A model generated the notes under the pieces. It was not told where the DNA came from and made no database searches. It was given only the letters and a program-made list of their open reading frames with translations. DNA of 64,000 nucleotides from Azospirillum rugosum. GTDB taxonomy: Bacteria; Pseudomonadota; Alphaproteobacteria; Azospirillales; Azospirillaceae. The translations under genes and the position numbers were made by a program. Location: the NCBI RefSeq assembly GCF_017876155.1, contig NZ_JAGINP010000002.1, forward strand, positions 62,001 through 126,000, written 5' to 3'. Below are positions 34,326-43,300 of the stretch, one piece after another. Position 1 is the first letter of the stretch; each line of letters starts with the position of its first letter.

Positions 34326-35381
34326 ATGGCGATGACCCAAAGCCCTCGCATATTGTCGGTTGCCACGGCGCTGCCGCCGCACCGTCTCGACCAGAACGAC
34401 ACGCTGGCCGCCGCGCGGGCCGTGTTCGGTCCCCGCATGCGCGATTTCGACCGGCTGGCGCCGGTCTTCGCCAACACCGGCATCGAGACGCGCCACGCCG
34501 TGATGCCCATGGAGTGGTATACCCAGCCGCGCGGCTGGCCGGAGCGCACCGCCGCCTTCCGGGAGGGCGCGCTCGCCCTGCTGGAGGAGGCCGCCGGCAC
34601 GGCCCTGAACCGCGCCGGGCTGAAGCCCGAGGACGTGGACGCCATCGTCTGCGCCTCCACCACCGGCATCGCCACGCCGAGCCTGGAGGCCCTGCTGCTG
34701 GAGCGCATGGGCTTCCGTCCCGACACGGTCCGCCTGCCGCTGTTCGGCCTCGGCTGCGCCGGGGGCGTGCTGGGCCTCGCGCGCGCCGGGCAGATCGCCC
34801 AGGCGATGGCCGGCCGCACCGTCCTGTTCCTGGTGGTGGAGCTGTGCACGCTCGCCTGTCGCACGGGGGAGGCGACGCCGACCAACGTGGTCGCCAGCGC
34901 GCTGTTCGCCGACGGCGCCGCCGCCGCCGTCCTGCGGGCGGACGATGAAACCGGCGGCCCCCGCTTGCGGGCGAGCGCGGAGCACACCTGGCCGGGCACC
35001 CGCGACGTCATGGGCTGGCGGGTGGAGGACGACGGCTTCGGCGTGATCTTCAGCCAGGACATCCCCACCGTGATCAGCGCCCGCCTCGGTCCGGTGGTGG
35101 AGCGCTTCCTGGACGGGCAGGGCATGGCGCGCACCGACCTCGCCGGGCTGGTCTGCCACCCCGGCGGCGCCAAGGTGCTGCACGCGCTGGAGGCGGTCTT
35201 CGACCCGGTGACGGACGGGCTGGCCGACGCCTGGGCGGTGCTGCGCTCCTGCGGCAACATGTCGGCGGCGAGCGTGATGTTCGTGCTGGAGCGGCGCCTG
35301 GCCGCGGGCGCGACCGGCCCGCACCTGATGAGCGCGCTCGGGCCGGGCTTCACCGCCGCCCTGGCCCTGGTGGAGTTGTAA
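34326..35381 (+). CDS. Type III polyketide synthase
   Basis: 351 residues of the chalcone/stilbene synthase superfamily. The triad is visible: Cys in LFGLGCAGGVLGL (about 143), His in VCHPGGAKVL (about 280) and Asn in RSCGNMSAAS (about 316). Bacterial relatives make alkylresorcinols or alkylpyrones from fatty acyl starters. The following methyltransferase gene, 1 bp away, matches the srsA-srsB type arrangement, supporting an alkylresorcinol/alkylpyrone lipid. ATG at 34332 is an alternative start. Confidence 0.9.
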   Translation: MAMTQSPRILSVATALPPHRLDQNDTLAAARAVFGPRMRDFDRLAPVFANTGIETRHAVMPMEWYTQPRGWPERTAAFREGALALLEEAAGTALNRAGLKPEDVDAIVCASTTGIATPSLEALLLERMGFRPDTVRLPLFGLGCAGGVLGLARAGQIAQAMAGRTVLFLVVELCTLACRTGEATPTNVVASALFADGAAAAVLRADDETGGPRLRASAEHTWPGTRDVMGWRVEDDGFGVIFSQDIPTVISARLGPVVERFLDGQGMARTDLAGLVCHPGGAKVLHALEAVFDPVTDGLADAWAVLRSCGNMSAASVMFVLERRLAAGATGPHLMSALGPGFTAALALVEL

Positions 35382-35382
35382 C

Positions 35383-35925
35383 GTGTCCGTCTGGGAGATG
35401 ACCGGCTGGCCGCAGGTGATTCTTCTGCTGGTCGCCGCGCAGCGGCTGGCCGAATTGGCCCTGGCCCGGCGGAACACCGCACGCCTGCTGGCCGAGGGCG
35501 CGCGCGAGGTCGGGGCGGCCCATTACCCGCTGTTCGTCGCCCTGCACGCCGGCTGGCTGGTCCTGCTGTTCGTGGCGACTCCGGCCGACGCGCCGGTGAA
35601 CGGGTGGCTGCTGGCCCTGTTCGTGGCGTTGCAGGCCGGGCGGGTCTGGGTGATCGCCACGCTCGGCCGCTTCTGGACCACGCGGATCATCACCCTGCCG
35701 GGGGCGCCGCTGGTGCGGCGGGGTCCGTTCCGCTGGGTGCACCACCCCAACTATCTGGTGGTGGCGGGGGAACTGGCCGTGCTGCCGCTCGTCTTCGGGG
35801 AGTGGTGGATCGCGGTGCTGGCGACGGTCCTGAACGTCCCGCTGACCCTGCACCGCATCCGTGTGGAGGAGGCCGCGCTGACCGGGCGCCGGGCGATCAC
35901 GCCAGCAGGAAGCAGAGCAGCGTGA
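35383..35925 (+). CDS. Isoprenylcysteine carboxyl methyltransferase-family protein
   Basis: 180 residues, GTG start (ATG at 35398 possible), with about four to five membrane segments. GPFRWVHHPNYLVVAGELA is the SAM-binding signature of the ICMT/PEMT-like family, and RIRVEEAAL closes it. Directly after a type III polyketide synthase such a protein most likely O-methylates the polyketide phenol. Its 3' end overlaps the convergent gene at 35897 by 29 bp. Confidence 0.85.
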   Translation: MSVWEMTGWPQVILLLVAAQRLAELALARRNTARLLAEGAREVGAAHYPLFVALHAGWLVLLFVATPADAPVNGWLLALFVALQAGRVWVIATLGRFWTTRIITLPGAPLVRRGPFRWVHHPNYLVVAGELAVLPLVFGEWWIAVLATVLNVPLTLHRIRVEEAALTGRRAITPAGSRAA

Positions 35926-36322
35926 CGCAGCCGGCGATGGCGGCGCCGTCCAGGTGGTTGGGGAAGGCGTGCCAGAAGGTTTCCTTGGTCAGCGGCTCCG
36001 GCTGGTCGATCTCGTCCAGCCACAGGCCGGCGGGCAGGCCGCCGGTGGTGCGCTCCGCGATGGCGCCCGACAGATGGGCCATGGAGACGGCGAGGTAGCA
36101 GAACTTCACGAACCCCAGGACGAAGGCCATGGCGCCGCCGGCCTCGGCGATCGGGTCGGTCACGCCGCCGATTCCGGCGACGGCCGTGGCCATGGCGATG
36201 GCGGCCGCGAAGGGGATGGCGACGACCGACAGCAGGCGCTGGCCGTCGACCCGGCGGGCGTTGGGGATCAGGCCGCCAGCAGTGCCATTGGTGGTCGGGC
36301 CGTTGGGGTTCAGGAAGGTCAT
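35897..36322 (-). CDS. Hypothetical membrane protein
   Basis: 141 residues. There are three likely membrane segments: LLSVVAIPFAAAIAMATAVA, AMAFVLGFVKFCYLAVSMAH and AIAGCVTLLCFLLA at the very C-terminus. The N-terminus is Asn/Gly/Pro-rich. It is not a family I recognise. The 3' end overlaps the methyltransferase gene. Confidence 0.55.
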   Translation of the reverse strand: MTFLNPNGPTTNGTAGGLIPNARRVDGQRLLSVVAIPFAAAIAMATAVAGIGGVTDPIAEAGGAMAFVLGFVKFCYLAVSMAHLSGAIAERTTGGLPAGLWLDEIDQPEPLTKETFWHAFPNHLDGAAIAGCVTLLCFLLA

Positions 36323-36483
36323 GGTCGGTCTCGGTTCCGGTGGCGCGTGGTTCCGTTCTCCGCTTTCAGGGTTAACGGGACGTTAGCGATACCCGTTCGG
36401 ATCGGGCCATTACCCCTTTGCGCAGCCACGGTAATGTGCGCTATCCGTTTGGACCGGTGACCGGAAGGGGAGGATCGAAGGCC

Positions 36484-37191
36484 GTGGCATCCGACGCTGG
36501 CGCCGCCTCGCTGGACGGGATCGACCTCCTGCGCCCCCTGCCGCCGGAGGAGCGCGCCGCCCTGGCGCGCCAGTGCCGCTGGCGCCGCTTCCAGGCGAAC
36601 GAGCAGATCATCGACCATCTGGGCGAGACGCGGGACGTGATCTTCATCGCCGCCGGCCGCGTGCGGGTGCTCAGCCATTCCGCCGCGGGGCGGGAGATCA
36701 GCTTCGACGACGTGGACGCCGGCGGTTTCCTGGGAGAGATGGCGGCCATCGACGGGCTGCCGCGCTCGGCCTCCGTCGCGGCGGTGGAGGACGGGACGCT
36801 GATCGCCTTCCTGGCGCCGAAGCCCTTCCGCGACCTCGTCACCGGCCATCCGGATCTGGCGATCGCGGTGATGAAGCGGCTGTGCCGGGTCGTCCGGCTG
36901 ACCACCGACCGGGTGATGGAGCTGTCCACGCTCGGCGCCAACAACCGGGTGCACGCGGAGCTTCTGCGGCTGGCCAAGCGCGGCCGGGCGGAGGGCGGGG
37001 CGGCGGTCATCGCGCCCATCCCCGTCCACGCCGACATCGCCAGCCGGGTCAGCACCACGCGGGAAACGGTGGCGCGCGTCTTGAGCGACCTGTCCCGCGA
37101 AGGGCTGGTGGAGCGCCGCCCCGACGCCCTGGTGGTGCGCGACGTCGCGCGGCTGGAACAGCTGGTGGAGGATGTGCGCGGCGGGGCCTGA
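36484..37191 (+). CDS. Crp/Fnr-family transcriptional regulator
   Basis: 235 residues from a GTG with GGGGAGG upstream. A cyclic-nucleotide-type beta-barrel covers about 15-130 (FIAAGRVRVLS; GGFLGEMAAIDGLPRSASV), and the winged HTH is ADIASRVSTTRETVARVLSDLSREG, listed here as ASRVSTTRETVARVLSDL. There are no N-terminal cysteines of an Fnr-type cluster, so it is a Crp-like rather than O2-sensing member. Target unknown. Confidence 0.85.
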   Translation: MASDAGAASLDGIDLLRPLPPEERAALARQCRWRRFQANEQIIDHLGETRDVIFIAAGRVRVLSHSAAGREISFDDVDAGGFLGEMAAIDGLPRSASVAAVEDGTLIAFLAPKPFRDLVTGHPDLAIAVMKRLCRVVRLTTDRVMELSTLGANNRVHAELLRLAKRGRAEGGAAVIAPIPVHADIASRVSTTRETVARVLSDLSREGLVERRPDALVVRDVARLEQLVEDVRGGA

Positions 37192-37198
37192 GGCGCCT

Positions 37199-37642
37199 TC
37201 AGCCTTCGCCCAGCAACGCCGAGTGGATCAACGCCTGAAGCGTTTCCGGATCGTAGGGCTTGCTGAGGAAATGCCAGCCGCCCCGCCGGATCTCGGCCTT
37301 GGTCGCCAGGGATTCGTCGCCGGTCGTCACGATCACCGGGATCGGGCGTCCGATGGCCGCCAGCACCTTTGGGACGGACACCGGGACGACGCCGTGCCCC
37401 CCGACATGGTGGTCGGTGACCAGGATGTCCGGCGCCAGATTCCGCGCGCGCAGGGCGTCCAGCAAGGCCGTCGGCGTGCTCGCCCCCACGATCCGGATGC
37501 CGCTGTCCTCGAACACCGTCTCGACGCACAGCCGCAGGACCATGTCGTCTTCCAGGAAGGCGACCGTCACGCCCCCAGGGGCGTTCCCCGGGCCGCTGTG
37601 GCCGACGCCCGGCTCTTGGTCGTTGGAACGGTCATTCGACAT
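37199..37642 (-). CDS. Stand-alone response-regulator receiver protein
   Basis: 147 residues from MSNDRSND. The CheY-like fold has the acidic pair in VAFLEDDMVLR, the phosphoacceptor Asp in DILVTDHHVGG, the Thr in IVTTGDE and the Lys in FLSKPYD. There is no output domain. It is convergent with the Crp-like gene upstream (7-bp gap). No partner kinase is adjacent; the hybrid kinase at 48459 is one of many possible. Confidence 0.82.
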   Translation of the reverse strand: MSNDRSNDQEPGVGHSGPGNAPGGVTVAFLEDDMVLRLCVETVFEDSGIRIVGASTPTALLDALRARNLAPDILVTDHHVGGHGVVPVSVPKVLAAIGRPIPVIVTTGDESLATKAEIRRGGWHFLSKPYDPETLQALIHSALLGEG

Positions 37643-37859
37643 GGTGGCGGCGCATCCGATCGATGGCGGGTGCCGCACGCCGCGGCACCCGGAGCCCGAA
37701 CGACCGAAGCAGGGCGTGGAACCGAAGTGTCCGGGCGGTCCACGCCCCTGCCGGCCATGAAAGCCGGACAACCATAGCTTGGCCGAACCCTTATCCGCAT
37801 TGTCCTATGTTAATGGGTTGGGTTTCGAGGTAAATGCGCCTTCTTTGCCCCCTCCACCG

Positions 37860-38654
37860 TCACGGCATCGCGCGGCTCCGGTCGGGCGCCTGGTCCAGCG
37901 CATGCTCCAGCCGCTTCGGCGCGCGGATCAGGTGCAGGTACAGCTCGTCGAACTGGCCGACCGACGACAGCTGCTTGTCGTCGTTGACGGTGATCTGCTG
38001 CCCGGCGACCTCGATCAGCCCTATGTCGCGCAGCCGGCGCAAGGTGCGGTTGATGTGGACGATGCTGAGCCCCAGCGCGTCGGCCAGGATTTCCTGGGTG
38101 ACCGGCAGGATGAAGCGCCCGCCATCGGCCAGCCCGACCAGGCTCAGCCGCTTCAGCAACTCCACGATCAGGTGCGCCGTCCGCTCCAGCGCGGTCCGGC
38201 GCCCGACGCTCAGCAGGCGTTCGGCGATGATCGCCTCCTCCTTGGCGCCCGACCAGGCGAGCGCCGCGGCGAGCCGCGGAAAGCGCTTGAACAGCTCGAA
38301 GATGCGGTCCGGGGCGAAGCTGGCGACCTCCACCGACGTCAGCGTCGTGACCCCGTGGTCGGCCGTCTCGAATAGGTTGCAATAGAATCCGATGATATCG
38401 CCGGGAAGGACGAAGTTCACAACTTGACGCCGGCCGTCGGGCAGCGCCTTATGACGAATGGCCCAACCGTCGCGCATGACGCGGACGGTGCCATAGCGTT
38501 CGCCCTGTTGTAATAGATCCGCCCGAGCCGGCAATTTCGTAACATTCCGCTCGAGCTCCGACAAAAAATTGCGCTCTTCGTCCGTTAGGACCATGTAGCT
38601 GCAAAGTTTGCGCCCCAAGGGAGTTGAAGGCGTGTAGGCCAAGGGGCGGTTCAT
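37860..38654 (-). CDS. Crp/Fnr-family transcriptional regulator
   Basis: 264 residues. The effector domain lies at about 40-150 (RVMRDGWAIRHKALPDGRRQ; FVLPGDIIGFYCNLFE) and the HTH at about 185-235 (TQEILADALGLSIVHINRTL). It is of the FixK/Crp-like group seen in rhizobia and Azospirillum; no Fnr-like N-terminal cysteine cluster is apparent. It is transcribed divergently from the small gene at 38882. Confidence 0.85.
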   Translation of the reverse strand: MNRPLAYTPSTPLGRKLCSYMVLTDEERNFLSELERNVTKLPARADLLQQGERYGTVRVMRDGWAIRHKALPDGRRQVVNFVLPGDIIGFYCNLFETADHGVTTLTSVEVASFAPDRIFELFKRFPRLAAALAWSGAKEEAIIAERLLSVGRRTALERTAHLIVELLKRLSLVGLADGGRFILPVTQEILADALGLSIVHINRTLRRLRDIGLIEVAGQQITVNDDKQLSSVGQFDELYLHLIRAPKRLEHALDQAPDRSRAMP

Positions 38655-38881
38655 TTCTTATCCAGCCTTTGATCGTCCGACATTTTCGCGTCGAAGCGCG
38701 GGAATGGGCCAGTCCCATTCCGTAGAGCCACGAACGATCGAGCCAATTGGCGAAACCATCTATAACATAGGTTAAGGGGAGAGAGATTTTTCCTCGGCCA
38801 TCGGGATGGTTCTTACTCGATCCTGTTGGTAGGGCGCCGGTGGCCGATGGGACGGCCGCCGACAGCGGGCGGGGGTTGAAG

Positions 38882-39142
38882 ATGGCGGTTCAACAGCAAG
38901 CCGCGGGTACGGCTGCGCTTTCGATTTGCGAAGCGTTGTTGCTCGCGCTTGTAGAAAAAGGCGTCCTGACGCTGGAAGAGGCGCAGGCCGCGCTGGAGGA
39001 TGCGGCGGCCGCCCACCAGGGGGCGGAGATGAGGGCCGACGACCCCCATTTCCACCACCTCGTGGTGCAGATCGTGGAACGGCTGATCGTGCAGCTGAAC
39101 GCCGCGGACGCTGCGGAGCCGCGGACGCTGCGGGGGTCGTAG
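38882..39142 (+). CDS. Hypothetical small protein
   Basis: 86 residues (100 if started at ATG 38840). It is almost entirely helical: LSICEALLLALVEKGVLTLE, then EAQAALEDAAAAHQG and HHLVVQIVERLIVQLNA. This pattern recurs in small unannotated alphaproteobacterial proteins. No function can be given. Confidence 0.55.
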   Translation: MAVQQQAAGTAALSICEALLLALVEKGVLTLEEAQAALEDAAAAHQGAEMRADDPHFHHLVVQIVERLIVQLNAADAAEPRTLRGS

Positions 39143-39146
39143 GGGG

Positions 39147-39208
39147 AGTGGTTGTGTTGGGTTGGTGAGTGGTCGCGTTGGGCTGGTGAGTGGTTGCGCT
39201 GGGCCCCC
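39147..39208 (+). repeat. 21-bp tandem copies of a family A end
   Basis: AGTGGTYGYGTTGGGYTGGTG occurs at 39147 and 39168, and a third unit at 39189 runs into A5. These are tandem copies of the terminal repeat of family A. Confidence 0.7.
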
Positions 39209-39301
39209 CTCCCAACCTCCCCCCACTTCGCGGGGGGAGGAGCCAATCCCCTCCCTCGCCGAAGGTGGGGGAGGGTTAGGGTGGGGGCCCGGCGCGACCA
39301 C
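39190..39301. repeat. Family A element, copy A5
   Basis: A 112-bp copy bounded by GTGGTTGCGCTGGGCCCCCC and GGGCCCGGCGCGACCAC. It lacks the central spacer of A1 but keeps both hairpins. It fills the convergent gap before the HEAT-ACT gene. Confidence 0.85.
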
Positions 39302-39335
39302 TCACCACCCCAACGCACCCCCCCACCAACTCCCC

Positions 39336-40301
39336 CTATCCCTCCACCACCGTGCACACGCGCTTCAGCGCGTCCACCGCGCGCGCCAGATCGTCGTCGC
39401 GCACCAGCACAAAGTCGGTGTCGTAGGTGGAGATCGCGAAGATCGACACCCGTTCCTGCGCCAGCGGAACGGCGATGCGCGCCAGGACGCCGAACAGGGA
39501 GAAGTCCAGCGGCCCTTCCACCTTGAAGGCCCGCCAGCCGCGTTCCGCCGTCACCGCCTCCGGCACGCGATCCTCGCGGCAGAGGATCGACAGCTCCTCG
39601 CCCGTCCGGGTGGCGCTGACCAGCGGGTCGGTCCAGTCGAGCCAGCCCGGCATCCCGGCACCCGGCGACAGGCGCGCCACCGCCAGCCGGTCCGGCAGCA
39701 CCGACAAGGTCAGCGGCTTCGTTTCCGGCAGCAGCGCCGCGTCCAGCGTCGCGCGATCGACCTCGAACGGCTTCAGGATGCGCTTGGCCCGCCCCATCAG
39801 CGACGGCACGCCGGAGCGCATGGCCCGGCCCAGCATGTCGGCCGCGACCGGGCGCAGCGCCGGGTCGTCCGCCGCAAGGTCGACCATCGCCTGCAAGGCG
39901 GAGGTCTGCACGATGCGGGCGGAGCCATGCTCGAACCAGCCGCCCAGCAGTTCCACGGCCCGCTCGCGCTGCTCCTCCGTCAGGGACAGGCGCGGCAGGA
40001 TCTGGGCGACGTGCCAGCGCACCTCCGCCTGCTCGATGGCCGCGGCGTCGGTCAACAGGCGCTCCGCGAAGGGATCGAGCAGGCGCGGGTCGCCGCGCGA
40101 CACGCGTTCCAGCGCGTCCGCCGCGCGCATGCGCACGCCGGCGTCCGCGTCGAACAGGCAGCCGACCAGTTCCGGCATCCGTGCCGGATCGGCGGCCACG
40201 GCCTCCGCCACCGTCGGCGCGTCGCCGAAGCTGCGCCGGTCGCCAAGGGCAAGCGCCTTGGCGAGCCGACCCCTGGACGCCTCTTCCGGCTTCTCCGCCA
40301 C
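39336..40301 (-). CDS. HEAT-repeat and ACT-domain fusion protein
   Basis: 321 residues. The N-terminal ~185 residues are helical HEAT-like repeats (FDADAGVRMRAADALERVSR; YEVRWHVAQILPRLS reads here as AEVRWHVAQILPRLS). The C-terminal ~130 (KPLTLSVLPDRLAVARL to the end, with FSLFGVLARIAVPLA and SIFAISTYDTDFVLV) is an ACT-like domain of the CASTOR/COG3603 type, usually a separate amino-acid-sensing protein. No frame break is seen, so it reads as a real fusion. It abuts mfd with a 1-bp gap. Confidence 0.75.
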   Translation of the reverse strand: MAEKPEEASRGRLAKALALGDRRSFGDAPTVAEAVAADPARMPELVGCLFDADAGVRMRAADALERVSRGDPRLLDPFAERLLTDAAAIEQAEVRWHVAQILPRLSLTEEQRERAVELLGGWFEHGSARIVQTSALQAMVDLAADDPALRPVAADMLGRAMRSGVPSLMGRAKRILKPFEVDRATLDAALLPETKPLTLSVLPDRLAVARLSPGAGMPGWLDWTDPLVSATRTGEELSILCREDRVPEAVTAERGWRAFKVEGPLDFSLFGVLARIAVPLAQERVSIFAISTYDTDFVLVRDDDLARAVDALKRVCTVVEG

Positions 40302-40302
40302 C

Positions 40303-43300
40303 TCAGCGCCGCCCGAAGGGACGCGCGGGGATGTTCCGCCCGAACTTCGACCCGGCCTTCAAGGCGCTGGGCCGCGGCGGGGGAGGGGGCGGTGGCGGGG
40401 GCGGCGCTTCGCCCTTCGGCACGGCCCCGCCGGTCGCCATCTGCGCCAGATCGGACACCAGCCGGTTGACGCCGCGCACCCGCTGCGCCTCGTCAGCCCA
40501 TTCGCGGGTGTAGACCAGCTTGTGGTCGGGCCGCAGCTTCATCAGGCTCATCTGCTGGCTGATGTAGGTCAGCAGCTTGGCCGGCTCCGCGTACGTGTTG
40601 TTGCGGAAGGTCAGCACCGCGCCCTTCGGCCCGGCGTCCACCCGCTCCACGCCGGCCTGCCGGCACAACTGCTTGATGGTCACCACGTCCAGCAGGTTCT
40701 CCACCTCGCCCGGCAGCTTGCCGAAACGGTCGATCAGCTCGGCCGCGAAGCCGTCGATCTCCGCCCGGTCCACCAGCTCCGCGATGCGGCGGTAGAGCGA
40801 CAGGCGCACGGTCAGGTCGGGGACATACTCCTCCGGGATCAGCACCGGCGTGCCCAGGTTGATCTGCGGGGTCCAGGCCTGCTCCTCGGCACCGGCGGGC
40901 ACCTGCCCGTCCATACCGGCGCGGGCGTTGGCGACCGCCTCCTCCAGCATGTGCTGGTACAGCTCCACGCCGACCTCCTTGACGTGGCCCGACTGCTCCT
41001 CGCCCAGCAGGTTGCCGGCGCCGCGGATGTCCATGTCGTGGCTGGCCAGCTGGAAGCCGGCTCCCAAGGAATCCAGCGTCTCGATGACGTGCAGCCGCTG
41101 TTGCGCCGTGCCGGTCAGCGGCTTGTTCGGCGCGTAGGTCAGGTAGGCGTAGCCGCGCACCTTCGACCGGCCGACGCGCCCACGGATCTGGTACAGCTGC
41201 GCCAGACCGAACATGTCCGCCCGGTGCACGATCAGCGTGTTGGCGTTGGGGATGTCGATGCCGCTCTCGATGATGTTGGTCGCCAGCAGCACCTCGAACT
41301 TGCCCTCGTCGAAGGCGGTCATCACGTCTTCCAGTTCGCTGGCCGGCATCTGGCCGTGGGCGGTGACGATCTTCACCTCCGGCACCAGCTCCCGCACCCG
41401 CTCGGCGACCTTGGGCAGGTCCTCCACGCGCGGGCAGACGTAGAAGGTCTGGCCGCCGCGGTAGTGCTCGCGCAGGATCGCCTCGCGCACCACCACGGGG
41501 TCGTAGGGCAGAACGAAGGTCCGCACGGCCAGACGGTCCACCGGCGGCGTGGCGATCAGCGACAGCTCCCGCACGCCCGACAGCGCCATCTGCAGCGTGC
41601 GCGGGATCGGCGTGGCGGTCAGCGTCAGGACGTGCACGTCGGCGCGCAGTTCCTTCAGCCGCTCCTTCTGCTTCACGCCGAAATGCTGCTCCTCGTCCAC
41701 GATGACCATGCCCAGCTGCTTGAACTGCACGCCCTTGCCCAGCAGCGCGTGGGTGCCGATCACGATGTCGGCCGTGCCCTCCGTCAGCTCCTGCTTGACC
41801 TTGGTCTGCTCCTTGGCCGTGACCATGCGCGACAGCTGCACGACGCGCAGCGGCAAACCCGCAAACCGCGTCGTGAAGGTCTTGAAGTGCTGGCGGGCCA
41901 GCAGCGTGGTCGGCACCACCACGGCGACCTGCTGGCCGCTCATGGCGACGAGGAAGGCGGCGCGCAGCGCCACCTCCGTCTTGCCGAAGCCGACGTCGCC
42001 GCAGACGAGACGGTCCATGGGGCGGCCGGAGCCGAGGTCGGTGAAGACCTCCTCGATGGCCTTCAGCTGGTCGTCGGTCTCCGGGTAGGGGAAGCGGGCG
42101 GAGAATTCCTGGTAGACGCCTTCCGGCGTGTAGACCGGGTCGGCCTTCTTCAGCATGCGTTCCGCGGCGATCTTCAGCAGCGCCTCGGCCATGTCCTTCA
42201 GGCGCTTCTTGACGCGCGCCTTGCGGCCCTGCCAGCCGGCCCCGCCCAGCTTGTCCAGCTGTGCCGCCGCGTCCTCCGACCCGTAGCGGGTCAGCACCTC
42301 GATGTTCTCCACGGGGACGTAGAGCTTGTCGCCGCCCTCGTAGATCAGCCGCAGGCAGTCGTGCGGCGCGCCGGAGACCTCCAGCGTCTCCAGCCCGTCG
42401 TAGCGCCCGATGCCGTGGTCCATGTGCACCACGAGGTCGCCCGAGGTCAGCGCCGTGTACTCCGCGATGAAGTTCGCGGCCTTGCGCTTCTTCTTCGCCA
42501 CCGGGCGGACGAGGCGGTCGCCCAGGATGTCCTGCTCGGTGATCACCGCCATGTCGGCGGCGGTGAAGCCGTGCTCCATCCCCAGCACGATCATGCCGAT
42601 GATGTTGCGGTCGAAGCGGCGCACCTCCTCGATGCTCTCCGCCGGCTCCAGCCCCGGAATGCCGTGGTCGCCCAGCACCGTCATCAGCCGGTCGCGGGAC
42701 CCCGCGGAATAGCCCGCCACCAGCACGCGCCGCCCGTCGGCGCGCAGCGCCCGGATGTGGTCCTTCACCGCGTCGAAGACGTTGACGTCCGGCCGCGCCC
42801 GCTCCTCCGCGAAGTCGTGGCCGCGGCGCCCGCCCGCATCGACGGTTCCCTTGATGCCCGGCGGCGTGCCGAAGGGCTGCAACTGCGCCACGGCCTGCGC
42901 GGCGAAAATGTCGTCCCAGGCCTGCGCGTCGAGGAACATCGCGGCCACCGGCACCGGCTTGTAGACCGGCGACCCCGTCCGCTTCTCGATGGTCATCATG
43001 CCTTCGCGGCTGGCGTGGAAGTCCACGACCTGCGCGATGCGCGAATCCCGCGACTCCGTCGCCTGATGGTCCAGCGACAGGATGGCCTTCGGCATGTAGG
43101 CGGGCAGGGCGTCCATGCTCTCGTGGAACAGGGGCAGCCAATGCTCCATGCCGCCGTACTTGCGGCCGGCGCTGATCGCCTCGTAGAGCGGGTCGTCGTC
43201 GGTGATGGCGCCGAACAGCTCGCGATAGCCGGAGCGGAAGCGGGCGATGCTCGCCTCGTCCAGGAAGACCTCCGACATCGGCTTCAGGTCGATGCCGTCG

